From Favolaschia claudopus (taxonomy: Eukaryota; Basidiomycota; Agaricomycetes; Agaricales; Mycenaceae), in contig JAWWNJ010000025.1 of the NCBI GenBank assembly GCA_037176885.1, positions 1,426,001 through 1,490,000 on the forward strand: a stretch of DNA of 64,000 nt, given 5' to 3'. The translations under genes and the position numbers were made by a program. Below the pieces are notes generated by a model. The model worked only from the letters and a program-made list of their open reading frames with translations. It did no database searches and was not told where the DNA came from. Positions 10,105 to 20,690 of this stretch are shown piece by piece (position 1 is the first letter of the stretch; each line of letters begins with the position of its first letter).

Positions 10105-13100
10105 TTAATGCTTCCTGCGTTTGGACCGTCTAGGACCAACCGACTCTTTTGGCTCATCGTCCGACTCTGCTTCATCATCATCGTTCTCAGTCTCCGATTC
10201 TGAGGACTCAGCCTTTTCGAAGTCTTCAGGTGTTACCCTTATATTTACTTTATCGAAGGCTAGATCCTTTATCTTCTTTGAGCTGCGCTCCCTTGTCTTT
10301 TCCCCTTCCGCGGGAATATCGTCCACTAGCTTTTCGAGTGTCTCTGTAGATACGTCAATAAACTTTTGGATGTTGAGCGGAATTTGCATTCGGCGACGTG
10401 CTAAGTATGGAACCACACGCCCCGCGGCTATCCTGTCATGGAATAACGCGCCGTTCATTTCAGCTAGGATATACGCTCCTCCCTTGGTACGTCTTATAAC
10501 AACCATTGGGCCAAGGTATCTCCCCTTCTGATCCATTTTAGAGTTCAGAGACTTCTCTACTTCAGTGTGGCGCACGAGAACCAGATCTCCCGGTTTGAAA
10601 TCATAGTTTTTAATCGTATGTTCATTGTACCGTTCGAGTTTCCGGACTTGAACCATTTTAGCATGATCTACCCGCTTCCTCATGTGTTCAACATGGGCTA
10701 CGTGCTTTGCTAAAGCTCTGGCTCTTAGCCCTATCAGTTCCGCGGTCGTCAACACTCGACCTGGTATCTCAACCAACCAAGTAGCTTCCTCAATATCCAA
10801 CGGTAGAATTGGATGCGCTCCAGTCACCGCAAAATAAGGTGAACAACCTAATCCTTTTCTAACCGTTACTCTGTCTGACCAAAGCATAACATGGAAGAAC
10901 CAGAACCATTTGGATGGGTTCTTGCCAGTCGCTTTGAACAATGCCTGACGCATTTGGAAGTGTCCACTTTCAATCTTCCCGTTCGCTTGAGAGTTGTATG
11001 GTGAAATCTGAATATTTGGTATTCCGTATTTCTGTTTCAACCATTCCACAGCTTTCTTGAACTGCCCCGCATTATCCGTTACAATCTGCTTTGGGCAACC
11101 CCAACGGCAAATTATCTCTTCAAATAGGAACATTCCAATTGCGTGAGCCGTGTCTCTTACAAGCGGTCTCGCTTCTAACCAAGAACTCAACGAGTCCCTC
11201 GCATCAACAACTAGTCCACATTTATTGGACACTTGCCCCATTACCATTACATCGGTATGGATGACCTGAAATAGACTTGGAGTATGGGTCAAAACTGGCG
11301 GGACTTTCAACAGTGTATGTTGTCGGTTTTGGCAAGCGTCGCAAGACGCAATGTACCAAAATACATCTGCTTCTATTCCTGGCCACCAGAATCGCAGCGT
11401 AATCAATTCTCTAGTTGCATAACTTCCGCGGTGACCCAGACTGTCGTGAGCGGCCTTCATCATGTACATGCGGTGTTCCTTGTCAACAACTAACTGATTC
11501 GCAGTGCCAAAAGATTTCTTATACATCCTCCCCCCTTTCAAAAAGAAATGTGAGGCGAAGCGCATAAAACTTCTATACTCTGCATCATCATTCATTCCCG
11601 CGGGCCTTTTCATAGGGTCCGCTAGCCATTCCTTTACCAATGGTAATTTAGCATCTCGTTTTTTCATCCAATCCGAACGATGCTCTTCATCGTAAGGCTC
11701 TCGCTTCGACTCATCCCATTTCAATTCTAAATTTGGAATCAGAGGCTCCGTCATTAAAATATACTCAGGGATCTGCTTATTCTCCTTCGAGTACGCTTCT
11801 CTGCGTGCTCTTGCCAGATTAGCTTCAGTCATCCTGGCACTCTCGCAATCACGTTGGAAATCTTCCATACAAACTGCATCAACGTCCACAATCTCTGGCT
11901 GTTCCTCCTCCGACTGGAAATATCCACCTCTGGTATCAATAAGGTGTTTAAAGTCCTCGAATTCCAACGGCTGAGGGCCTTCCGCGGCAACGTCCTCATG
12001 GTCCTCGGGAGGTTCATTTTGGTCATAACCCTCTTCCGAATTTTTGAATTGTTCATCCCCAGGGAAAGGATCTCTCCTTGATAACCCGTCGGGTGCAAAC
12101 TTTTCACCAGGGACATGCTTCAGCTTAAAATGGAACATCAAGATCTTTTCAATCCAGCGGTTAATCGTGGCGTTGGGGCCCATTCCAGGGTTTTTCAACA
12201 TGCCCTTGATGTATAACGCGTCGGTTTCAACCACAAGCTTCCTTGCTCCGAAAATCCAATAATACATGGCCTCTAGAGCTCTCATCAACCCGTACAATTC
12301 TCGTTTAGGTTGCGAATAGTTCGCCTCGGTCTTCCCTAACGTTATACTCGCAAATCGTGCAAAGTATTTCTTCTTAGGATCATCTGGGTCTAGCTGGTAG
12401 ATAATAATTCCTACAGCTCTCCATGAAGTATCCACTTGAATAACTATGTCCGAATCCCAGTCGTACCGCAGGGGTTTTAAAGCTGGGCAGTTTTTCAACC
12501 TTTCTCTAATTTTGGCCTGCGCCTCATCACAGTCCGCGGTCCATACAAAGGGAACGTCCTTCTTCGTCAGCTCATTGATAGGTGCAACAATGTCGCCGTA
12601 CCCTTCAATAAAGCTCCTCAGAACACCGACGGTGCCTAGGTACGCCTTCACTTGCGTGAAAGAGTCACAGGAACCCCAGTTATTAATAACGTCCACCCTC
12701 TTAGGATCGGGAATTCTTCCGCGGTAAGAGCAAATATGCCCTACAACTTCAAACTCATCCGCACAGAGGACTAACTTCTTCCCTGAAAAAGTTCCTCCTG
12801 CATAAGCCATTCTAGTCACAACTCGATTTAAATTCTCGAGATGTTCCCAGATAAACCTTCTAATTCCAGGATTCGCAGCAATCCTTTCCCAGTCGCCATC
12901 TTTTGTCTCGTACCTCGTAGGTCCCCCGCGGACAGGTACATCGTCTATGTAAGGGATCGTTACATGCGGCATTTCATCTCTCAAGATGGTACAAACGTCC
13001 TCGTGAAACACGGGAACAGAATTGGTCCATCCCATCGGTAATTTTACTAACCTCAGTGCCCCAAACGGCGTCTGGAAGGTCGTATAATCCCTTGAAGATT

Positions 13101-14367
13101 CCGCTAAGTCCCTATTATCATATCCGACAAACATATCCAACGAAGCTCCGCACGCTCGACCAGCAAAATGTTCTGCTAGCTTCTCCGTGGCTGGAGGTAC
13201 CCCAGAGTGTTGAATTGTAACCTCATTCAACCTCTCTAACGCGTGTACAATTCTCAATGACTTTCCGTCTTTCTTTATCACCGCAAAAATAGGTGACCTG
13301 TAGGACGAGTTGGATGGTTCATACACCCCAGCATCTAATTTTGACTTGATGATGCGGCAGAACTCTTCAAAATGTCCAGGCGGAATTGGGATTTGCGAGC
13401 ATACCCATGGTGTATGTGGTACCACAGGCATATCAACGGGCGGGAAATATTCATGTTTGAATTGCCCTCGCTCATCCTCTTCCCAGGCGAAATGCTCGTT
13501 ATGCAACATCATAAAATGATGAAGCAACTTCATCTCTTCAGGCAATAAGAACCCACTGTTATGAGTCTTTTCAAATGCCTCCATTCGCTCCGCGGTATAT
13601 CTTCCTACTGGGTGAATCTCAGGAATATCCGTTTCTATTTTTGGCATATCTTTTAAAGGATCCCCCGTGATATTCCGCACGATCCTGAACTTCTCATCCA
13701 CTTTTCCAAGGATAGGCTTAATCTTTTCCGCGACCGGTTTGTACTTCTTAGTAGCAAATACTCGCTGTTTTCCCATAGAGATGCCCAAATTACCAAAAAT
13801 AAATTGCTCTCTTGGTACTTCCGGCACCGGTACTTCAAAATTCAGCTTCCCCTTCGCAGCAGGGACTGTCTTAGCTCCCTCTGCCTTCGAAGTCTTCTTA
13901 GACTTCTTCTTCTTCTTTTTCTTCTTGTATTTTCGCTTTCTACGGTTCACTTTCGGCGCACGGTCCGCCGCCTCCGCGGAACTATTTTTATCATCATTCA
14001 CGCGGGAATCTCGCTCCATGTAGGCAAACGCAGACTTAGCCGAGCTATCACCCGGATTAGGTGCATGCTTTCCACGGTTCGATTTTCTCGGGCTTCCCGG
14101 GCTTCCAGATTCCGTGAACAAGAAGACATCTGTGCCTTTATCTTTCTCTACTTGCCCCGCGTATTGATTCAACAATACACTAGCATTCTTATCTCCTGCA
14201 AATGCGTCCCTAGACGCCAATAAATATGCCATCGTCCTGTCATCCTGCGTCACAACATCCCCGTCTTTCGGTAAACCATATCCTGTGCACACCAACTCCC
14301 CATGGTCGTTGTACTCAAACGCGGCCATTACTTCTCCCCCATCTTTGAGTTCCTCGAAGACTTGCAA
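10105..14367 (-). CDS. pol: Gypsy pol: reverse transcriptase, RNase H, integrase
   Basis: About 1,420 codons are open without a break. In order: a Lys-rich N-terminal segment; reverse transcriptase with PMGWTNSVPVFHEDV and active-site YIDDVPVRG; RNase H starting around IVIQVDTSWRAVG, with a later VETDALYIKG; an integrase zinc site (HDSLGHRG...CDACQNRQ); a DDE core with Asp in VIHTDVMVMG, Asp in QIVTDNAGQFK and Glu in NGKIESGHF; a GPY/F-like segment (KGRYLGPMVVIRR); and an acidic tail ending RRSKRRKH. No chromodomain is seen. The frame is offset -1 from the protease frame, which it overlaps at 14328-14367, so expression probably needs a frameshift; no classical slippery heptamer was identified. 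The open frame suggests an active or very recently active element. Confidence 0.93.
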   Translation of the reverse strand: MQVFEELKDGGEVMAAFEYNDHGELVCTGYGLPKDGDVVTQDDRTMAYLLASRDAFAGDKNASVLLNQYAGQVEKDKGTDVFLFTESGSPGSPRKSNRGKHAPNPGDSSAKSAFAYMERDSRVNDDKNSSAEAADRAPKVNRRKRKYKKKKKKKKSKKTSKAEGAKTVPAAKGKLNFEVPVPEVPREQFIFGNLGISMGKQRVFATKKYKPVAEKIKPILGKVDEKFRIVRNITGDPLKDMPKIETDIPEIHPVGRYTAERMEAFEKTHNSGFLLPEEMKLLHHFMMLHNEHFAWEEDERGQFKHEYFPPVDMPVVPHTPWVCSQIPIPPGHFEEFCRIIKSKLDAGVYEPSNSSYRSPIFAVIKKDGKSLRIVHALERLNEVTIQHSGVPPATEKLAEHFAGRACGASLDMFVGYDNRDLAESSRDYTTFQTPFGALRLVKLPMGWTNSVPVFHEDVCTILRDEMPHVTIPYIDDVPVRGGPTRYETKDGDWERIAANPGIRRFIWEHLENLNRVVTRMAYAGGTFSGKKLVLCADEFEVVGHICSYRGRIPDPKRVDVINNWGSCDSFTQVKAYLGTVGVLRSFIEGYGDIVAPINELTKKDVPFVWTADCDEAQAKIRERLKNCPALKPLRYDWDSDIVIQVDTSWRAVGIIIYQLDPDDPKKKYFARFASITLGKTEANYSQPKRELYGLMRALEAMYYWIFGARKLVVETDALYIKGMLKNPGMGPNATINRWIEKILMFHFKLKHVPGEKFAPDGLSRRDPFPGDEQFKNSEEGYDQNEPPEDHEDVAAEGPQPLEFEDFKHLIDTRGGYFQSEEEQPEIVDVDAVCMEDFQRDCESARMTEANLARARREAYSKENKQIPEYILMTEPLIPNLELKWDESKREPYDEEHRSDWMKKRDAKLPLVKEWLADPMKRPAGMNDDAEYRSFMRFASHFFLKGGRMYKKSFGTANQLVVDKEHRMYMMKAAHDSLGHRGSYATRELITLRFWWPGIEADVFWYIASCDACQNRQHTLLKVPPVLTHTPSLFQVIHTDVMVMGQVSNKCGLVVDARDSLSSWLEARPLVRDTAHAIGMFLFEEIICRWGCPKQIVTDNAGQFKKAVEWLKQKYGIPNIQISPYNSQANGKIESGHFQMRQALFKATGKNPSKWFWFFHVMLWSDRVTVRKGLGCSPYFAVTGAHPILPLDIEEATWLVEIPGRVLTTAELIGLRARALAKHVAHVEHMRKRVDHAKMVQVRKLERYNEHTIKNYDFKPGDLVLVRHTEVEKSLNSKMDQKGRYLGPMVVIRRTKGGAYILAEMNGALFHDRIAAGRVVPYLARRRMQIPLNIQKFIDVSTETLEKLVDDIPAEGEKTRERSSKKIKDLAFDKVNIRVTPEDFEKAESSESETENDDDEAESDDEPKESVGPRRSKRRKH

Positions 14368-15713
14368 AAATCCGGTTTGGTCTCCGCGGGAGCTGTCTGG
14401 ACTGGCTTTCCTGTGTCTCGATCTATCTTGACCCCCCTCTGAGAGGTTGCAAAGGTATTTTTGTTCCCTGTGCGCGGATCCGTAATTGTGATCTCGACTT
14501 CGCCGGTTCTCTTGCTCGCAAACACAGCTTCTGACAAAATTTCGAAGGGGCGTCCCAAAAGAACTTCATAAGGCACCTCATCAATAATATGAACTTGAAG
14601 GTGCATCACTATCCCTTCAAAATTAAACGGCACATTTATAGCCAAGCCCAAAGTGGACTGAATCTGGCTATTCGCAGCAACCATCTCACAGACTATATTT
14701 GTATTCCAAGTCAAACCAATTTCCTTGGCCAACTGAGCATTCATTGATACAATCTGCGAGCCGCTATCCGTAATGGCTTCCACATACTTGCCATTCACTG
14801 ACGGATGAATGCATCTGAGCTTTGCAGAGGAGCCCGCGGCCGGGACTTTAACAGCTTTCGCTTTTTCTCCCTCTGGTAGAGACTCATAGTATTGAAGGAC
14901 AGGGTCCCCACAAATAACGCTTCCCTCCGGTAAATCATGATCATTGGAGGTAACCAATTCAGGGAACGTGTCAAACATCAACACCGACACAGTCTTTCCA
15001 TCCTCATCTACAACTTCACAAGTTGTTGTCTCAACTCGAACGTTATCCTCAGCTTCACTTTCATCATCCGCGGGGCTCTCAGAGTCTGAGTCTTCATCCT
15101 CAAGCACCCTTTGGACGACAAAGTTGTGCACCTTGGTAGGAACAATATCACCAGAAGTAGTCTTCATAAATTTAGCTTTGTTCTTCCGCGGACCCCCAAT
15201 CTCAAGAGTTTTCCGGAGCATCTCGTTACTATCCAGCAATGTGCCTATTTTGACTGGTATCACAGTTTCCCGAATAGCGTCTGCGATCTCCGCGGTAGCT
15301 TTGTCTCGCCGCTGAGTATCTTTAGGCACTCTTGTTCTTCGTGAACCTGATGACCCTTGGCCATGTTGCTCCTCTGCTGGTTTTCGCGGGAACGCGGGTC
15401 GTACGGGAGGGTCAGATAGAGGTTTCACATCCTTGAACGGAAGTTCTTCCTTCTGATTTCTATTTCTGACACCAACCGACTCGTCCTCAGAATCACTGAC
15501 TTCTTCAACGGTGACTTTCCTCGTAGGTTGAGTGGAACGCTTCGGTAGCAACACTTCAACTCTATTCTCTCTGGCTGGCTTAATGGGCACCTTCCCATTA
15601 TTTTTCTCGGCTACTGTTTCTTTTTGTTGGTTTTTCTGTTTCTCTGGAACGCGGTCTTTGGCTTTCGGATCCTCAGGAGCTTTCCGCGAGCGAGTCTCCC
15701 TCATCGGAATCAC
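14328..15713 (-). CDS. Gypsy aspartic protease frame
   Basis: The frame is about 460 codons. Its first half is charged and low in complexity (RKAPEDPKAKDRVPEKQK...). The second half is a retropepsin-like domain with catalytic DSGSQIVSMNAQLAKEIG and a C-terminal flap/strand region including VLLGRPFEIL. The first in-frame ATG is at 15704. The frame opens over the gag stop at 15710-15712 and is shifted -1 relative to gag, so a gag-protease fusion by -1 shifting or reinitiation at 15704 are both possible. It ends at 14328, overlapping pol. It would process the Gag-Pol polyprotein inside the virus-like particle. Confidence 0.85.
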   Translation of the reverse strand: MIPMRETRSRKAPEDPKAKDRVPEKQKNQQKETVAEKNNGKVPIKPARENRVEVLLPKRSTQPTRKVTVEEVSDSEDESVGVRNRNQKEELPFKDVKPLSDPPVRPAFPRKPAEEQHGQGSSGSRRTRVPKDTQRRDKATAEIADAIRETVIPVKIGTLLDSNEMLRKTLEIGGPRKNKAKFMKTTSGDIVPTKVHNFVVQRVLEDEDSDSESPADDESEAEDNVRVETTTCEVVDEDGKTVSVLMFDTFPELVTSNDHDLPEGSVICGDPVLQYYESLPEGEKAKAVKVPAAGSSAKLRCIHPSVNGKYVEAITDSGSQIVSMNAQLAKEIGLTWNTNIVCEMVAANSQIQSTLGLAINVPFNFEGIVMHLQVHIIDEVPYEVLLGRPFEILSEAVFASKRTGEVEITITDPRTGNKNTFATSQRGVKIDRDTGKPVQTAPAETKPDFCKSSRNSKMGEK

Positions 15714-17137
15714 TGAAAATCCTTCTGTGCCGCCATAAACTGCGCTATCTTTGCAACAGACTCCTCGATTCTGTCCAGTCTATCCGCGGTGGCAGGAGAG
15801 TCTGACTCTTCCCTGGATTCACTCGCAAACGACTCCGCGGCCGGTGCAGTGGGGTCACTAGCATAATAATACTCAAACGCCTCTTGGTTATAATACACCT
15901 GAGTACGATTGTTATAGTAATCCCGCACTTTGGTCATGTAACTCTTATTCTTGGGTTCCCGCGGCAAAGCCTTTCCGTCATAGAAGAACATACGCCCATC
16001 TTTCAGGATTAGCAGGCCCCCAGTAATATCATCCCTTCTGTGCTTGCAGTCCGCAACATAATGCGAAGGATCCCAACAATAGTAACAGCCCGTAGGCTTG
16101 CCTTCTCTAAGAGGCGGCCTATCCGGTGTATACGATGGTCTTTCTGGCCCGTATTCTCTTCTTTCTACAGGACGACTAGGATTATTGGAAGCCCCTTTCG
16201 ACAAAGCTTCATGCATCTTGGACATGACCTGTTTTTGGTCGGTCGTAAATTTGTCCAGATGATTAGCCAGGGTCTCTTCCATTTTGTCCTTAATCTCCTT
16301 ACTCGACTGGAGAATTTTCTCCTCTCTGGCTTTGGAATCAGCCTCAAGCTTCTCCAATCTAGCCTTCAACTTGGCAGCTTCATCTCCACCCTCTGAACTA
16401 CCCGAAAATAGAACAGCCTTCCTCTTTGTATCCGAGGGAGTTGTGAAGAAAATAGAGTCATTACTTTTGATCAACGACTTCAGTATTTCCTCAAAGTCTG
16501 CCCATTCGTACAGGTCATCAGGATGAGTGTAGGCCGGTTTATAGGCCTTTCCTTTGTTCGCAGGCAGCGCTTCATATTCAGATTTTGCTCGCTGATACGA
16601 AGTAAGTTCCGTCGGACTTCTGGCCAGCACGATATTGCGAAGAGTCTCCCTGAAGGTAGGGTGAATACCTTTCAAAAAGTCTTGCGCTAACTCGCGCCTT
16701 GAGAGCATCTCTCGGTCCTTGTTCATCACTGCAACTCGTCCGCGGAACTTTCGACAATAGTTGGCAAATTCAACTTCCTCATCTATTCTCACCGGACGGT
16801 CTGTATACTGTTTCAAGAAAGACGCCCAGCCCGCGCGGGAACCTTTCTCTACTGCACGAACTTCAGGATAAGCATCCATCAATTCCGCCTTCCATTCCTC
16901 ATACGTTCCATTCGTATAGGTGGGCAAAGCTTGCCATTCTTTCTGCACTTTACTGTTCGCATAGTGGTGTGCTATCCACTTCTTGCTCTGCTCACTAAGC
17001 TTTCCTTGCTTCGCGATGATATCTTCGATCCCTTCCAAATACTTGGGCAAATCCCCTGTTTCGTCATCGAATTTCAGGTTATGTCTCCCAAAAATATCCG
17101 GGATTTTGCTCTTATCAATCTCGTCGTAGGTAGCCAT
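15710..17137 (-). CDS. gag: Gypsy gag with CCHC zinc knuckle
   Basis: From the first ATG at 17137 (MATYDEIDKSKIPDIFG) there are 475 codons. The frame stays open upstream to 17578 without an ATG and encodes a basic, Ser-rich stretch with PVKKRRRARS, so a spliced or non-AUG N-terminal extension is possible. The central capsid-like region is helical (FLKGIHPTFRETLRNIVL). A coiled coil lies around KLKARLEKLEADSKAREEKI. A single zinc knuckle CYYCWDPSHYVADC (C-x2-C-x4-H-x4-C) lies toward the C-terminus. Gag would form the particle and package the RNA. CCGCGG sites occur in the coding sequence as elsewhere in the element. Confidence 0.85.
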   Translation of the reverse strand: MATYDEIDKSKIPDIFGRHNLKFDDETGDLPKYLEGIEDIIAKQGKLSEQSKKWIAHHYANSKVQKEWQALPTYTNGTYEEWKAELMDAYPEVRAVEKGSRAGWASFLKQYTDRPVRIDEEVEFANYCRKFRGRVAVMNKDREMLSRRELAQDFLKGIHPTFRETLRNIVLARSPTELTSYQRAKSEYEALPANKGKAYKPAYTHPDDLYEWADFEEILKSLIKSNDSIFFTTPSDTKRKAVLFSGSSEGGDEAAKLKARLEKLEADSKAREEKILQSSKEIKDKMEETLANHLDKFTTDQKQVMSKMHEALSKGASNNPSRPVERREYGPERPSYTPDRPPLREGKPTGCYYCWDPSHYVADCKHRRDDITGGLLILKDGRMFFYDGKALPREPKNKSYMTKVRDYYNNRTQVYYNQEAFEYYYASDPTAPAAESFASESREESDSPATADRLDRIEESVAKIAQFMAAQKDFQ

Positions 17138-17652
17138 AGTGTTTGTTTGTGGGGGGTTTATCTTGGCTACGGAGTTCGAAATAGCCTCGATGGTCTGATT
17201 CAAATGATCAGATAGCTCGCCGTCCGAGTGGGTTGCGTGTCCCTCAAAGGGTAATGCTGCAGAAGTATTTATAACTTCCGCGGAACGCGCTCTCCTTCTC
17301 TTCTTAACTGGTGACGAACTAGACGACCGTCCTGTACTGGAATTTTTGGTCGTACGCGGTTTTCTGCCAGACGTCGAGGGTCCCCAATTTACAGACTCGG
17401 GTATAAGACTGTTCCTTGAAGTCGACGTTTGAGCGGGTTCTTGTAGTGCAACCCTGGCTTGCTCTAGCAAACTCCTGGCACCTGCTCCTGTATTTAATGG
17501 AGACGGGCTACGCTGGTGTCTGCCTCTCCTCGACGTCTTTCTAGTACGAGGATTTGTTTGGGCTGGAATTCTCGACAACCCAGGAAAGTCCCTTCTCTAG
17601 ACTCTCCCAACTACAGCAACGCGTTTTGTTTATCAACAAATTACCACCGAAC

Positions 17653-17670
17653 CCCTCGCGGTGGGCTCCA
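17653..17670 (-). other. tRNA primer binding site
   Basis: Read on the minus strand, two bases (TC) after the 5' LTR comes TGGAGCCCACCGCGAGGG. Its complement ends ...GTGGGCTCCA, a tRNA 3' end with CCA and a U discriminator, preceded by a T-arm-like segment. U73 is typical of tRNA-Cys; that identity is a guess. It fixes the orientation of the element. Confidence 0.85.
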
Positions 17671-17672
17671 GA

Positions 17673-19469
17673 TGTAACGCTGACACTTGAATATATCAAC
17701 TGAAGTGCTAAATATAGCGCAGCAGAGAATCTACCACCAAAATATATATATAACACAATCAACCAACACACACAACACTACAACACAAATATCTCCACAA
17801 GATACACTCAAATGTCTCTCGAAGAGTTCGTGGGGTTCGATCCGAAATCCAGATGTCACAGTGACGAGGATATAAGTCGACTTGCAAGTAGGAACCTTGC
17901 ACAAAACACGCTCTCACACACCGTAGATGGAAGTGATTCCGTCCGCGGACCTTTCCTAAAAATAGGAACTATAAACGGTAGGATACAAGATACCCAACGC
18001 AGTTGAATATCAGGGCGAGATTGAAACAATGGCCACAGACAGTTTCCGCGGCAGAATGCACAATTCTTATAGCGCCAGTTACACTATAGACCTGAACCTC
18101 CAAATTCCAGGAACCTTTGACACTCCTTTATATAGCACAAGCCTTTCAGACGAGGACTAATCAGATCTCTTCCGGTTATGCGCCAGCAGTCCCAACGCAA
18201 TGCTTCAGCAGATGGACAGTTCCACTCTTCCTCAGACTCAGGGAGATACTAGTTCACTCTCGAGCACACGTATCCTTACAATGAGATAGGCAGTCCGCGG
18301 GCAGTAGAGGCAGGCAGTTCCTAGCACACTAAGGCCACGACAAAGCTACTCGAAAGCAAAGCCTCCGCGGGTGAACACTCTCGAAACAATGCTTAGATTC
18401 ACACTTGAACTGAACTTCAACACAATTTCTATTAAGACAAACGAGTAGACAATATCTTTATATATGCCTCTACGTTGCTGCCTGAGTTCACCAACGCTGT
18501 CCAGTAGACTGAGCGCGATGTCCTCCAGCTCAACGAGAAATACAGGTCCTTTTATACTAATGCCAAGAAATACATCACATAAATAGTACAGAGTAAGCAA
18601 TGTCGATCCAATTGAGTAGAGAGATGGTATATTGGTATTTGGGTGTCCCGGCGGACCTTCGGCAACCTCTTGGCTTGTCGATCCAACGGTAGAAAGTCAG
18701 CAATTATGACTCCCACGGTTGAATCACTGAATTGCGGAAGCCCGCGGAACGCCATCATTGGTGATCCCGTCAATCCGTCACTGGCGGCAACCCTTCCGGT
18801 GGTGCCATCAACGCCTCTAATAACTCCTAAGACTATTCTTGGGACATTCCAATTCACTCGCAAAATCACAGGCTCGTCTGTTGTCCAATTTATCAAGCCA
18901 CCAAGTCATCCGCGCTGACTCCAGTATAGAAATAGATTTCTAATGAAGTTGCCGCACTGGTTCGGCTTCAGCATCACATCATCAACTCTCCTGTCAAAGA
19001 CCTCATGTCTTGCCATAACTCTGCCTTCTGATCCTAGCACCGGCATCTCCTGTATGAGATCCCTTTCCGCTGTTCCAGCCGTCTATTTATAGTCGGCAGC
19101 CCGCGGCATCTGTCCTTTGACTGATGTTGACTCTGATAGCCCCCGCGGCGCCTCCTACATCCTTGTAGACCTTCGTCTAAGTCCGTAGTACACAAGTACT
19201 TGACTCTTCGTCACTCTTCTGAGGGTTCTGTTATAGAACAGATCCATAGTACTGCAGTAGGCTATTAATATAATGCCTTTCTCCTGTGATGGGTTTTACG
19301 GTCAACAGCTCGGAGCTCACTTTGACCCTCCTTAGTGTCACCAACAGAGGTACTGACTTCCTATTGATAGTCGAGTAAGACTATAGTCGTGGCGGGTAGT
19401 TGGGTTGTTTAGGGCCGCACTTGACTTAAAATAGCCAGATATAACGCGCAAAAATGGCCAGTCGTTACA
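17673..19469 (-). repeat. Gypsy LTR (5' LTR of the minus-strand element)
   Basis: Second copy of the 1,797-bp LTR, apparently identical to 1435-3231, with the same seven CCGCGG sites (17943, 18046, 18295, 18365, 18742, 19101, 19143). The gag-pol promoter should lie here. Confidence 0.95.
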
Positions 19470-19473
19470 GCGG
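19470..19473. repeat. Target-site duplication GCGG, right copy
   Basis: Matches 1431-1434 and directly follows the CGTTACA end of the right LTR. Confidence 0.85.
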
Positions 19474-20690
19474 CAGTGTATTCGTCCAAGAGATCGTGCG
19501 AGAAAAACTGACGGTTATTATAATTGAAGAGTCCATGTTCCCGCCCATCTGGGCCAATGTATCGGCGACAGGGACCGTTTGTGCAAGACTGAATTTCAAT
19601 AGAGATTTCCCAAGCTTGGAAGAGCCCATACACAGGGCATTGTATTTGAATGAATGGACGAGTAGGACTGAACAGATACCGTGATTCAGAACAGCAGCAG
19701 GATGAGGTTGAATCTAGGCGTAGAGTTTCCGGAGCATTCACTAAAGCAGGTGCTCGTTGGTAAAGCGGTGGGTCCGATGGCAGAGACGCCCAGGCAGGAG
19801 GTAGGATTGGTAGATATGACACAGATTTTTGTTCGAGGGGGCCTCGACGTTGCCGCGGCACTGCCAGTGTGAAAAGATGAGTTTGAGGTTGTCTTGCACA
19901 TCAAATGCATACCCGAGTAATCGATGTTTGAGCTGCCGTCAATGAGACCTTCGTCTATTGCTGTTGGGTCTGCCTGTACCAATTTTTGTAGCAGATCCCG
20001 ACACTTTGCGATATGCGGGCATCCTTGATTAATGGCGTCCTTTGCGCAGACCCATTGGCCAATACCTGTATCCTCTCCAGTGTGCGTCACGATCACTCTT
20101 CCCGCTAATGAACGGGTATTCGAGGAAGGCGAAGAAAAATGGTTGAGAAAAACTCCTTCCTGTAGTTCCTGACGAGAAAACAATACAGCGTTGTCACCAA
20201 TTGAAGTCATTGCCGTGTCGAAAGGAAAAACTTCGTCTCCATAATCGGTAAGAAACCGTTGATGAACGCATGGGTTGTCCGGTCGACTGAGTGGGCACTG
20301 ACAGGCATTCACCTGCAACACCCCGATAGTCGATCTTTGAAGATGGTACCAAGAAGACTGAAGTAGTGTACAAAATTCGAAGTCAATCAAGTTATTCGTG
20401 GGAGATTGACTTGCCTTTGAGACCTTTCGTTGCGCATCCCAGCCACTAACCACAAAAATATCAAGTCCAATTTGATAGAATGCCCCTCCCTCCTCTTGAA
20501 TGTTCTCACAATAGTCTCTATATCCTTGGTTGTCACCAATTTCGGTCAACGGAGTTTCGCTTCCAGCTGTCGGTGCCAGAGGCGAGTGTTCAGGACTATT
20601 CCAAGCAGGACTACTCCCAACGGCTAGTTCTGTAGCGGCTGTATCCCAGCCAGGTAATTCTTCAGGTATGGCATGAATTTCTTCAGTTCT
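19470..20690 (-). pseudogene. KDZ transposase copy A, middle segment (zinc clusters)
   Basis: This is the part of copy A between the two inserted elements. On the minus strand it runs RTEEIHAIPEELPGWDTAAT from the TIR-element junction, through GGAFYQIGLDIFVVSGWD and a SWIM-like C-x-C...C-x-H cluster (VNACQCPLSRPDNPCVHQRF), then a second cluster (QWVCAKDAINQGCPHIAKC), to RRYIGPDGREHGLFNYNN and LDEYTAA at the LTR junction. These clusters are the DNA-binding zinc modules that accompany KDZ transposases; the family name 'CxC4-like' is from memory. Corresponding blocks are in copy B (VCTCPQSSTSDSKCVHEY; KWTCLKDLNSPCGHVSMC). The gene is inactive only because of the insertions. Confidence 0.85.

Larger units (their letters stand above)
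1435..19469 (-). mobile_element. Giant complete Ty3/gypsy LTR retrotransposon with an opposite-strand gene module
   Basis: The element is bounded by two direct 1,797-bp LTRs that look identical by eye and start TGTAACG / end CGTTACA. It has a 4-bp target duplication, a tRNA-type primer binding site beside the right LTR and a polypurine tract beside the left one, so its own transcript runs on the minus strand. Order in that direction: 5' LTR (17673-19469), PBS, gag, protease, pol (RT, RNase H, integrase), then about 7 kb with three intron-containing genes on the opposite strand, PPT, 3' LTR (1435-3231). Typical gypsy elements are 5-8 kb; this one is 18,035 bp. Apparent LTR identity, open frames and a clean target site suggest a very recent insertion. 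CCGCGG palindromes are scattered throughout. It interrupts a KDZ transposase gene. Confidence 0.95.

Noticed and set aside
13667..14223. Plus-strand frames with runs of Phe/Leu opposite pol
   Set aside because: Antisense of the Lys-rich segment at the start of pol.
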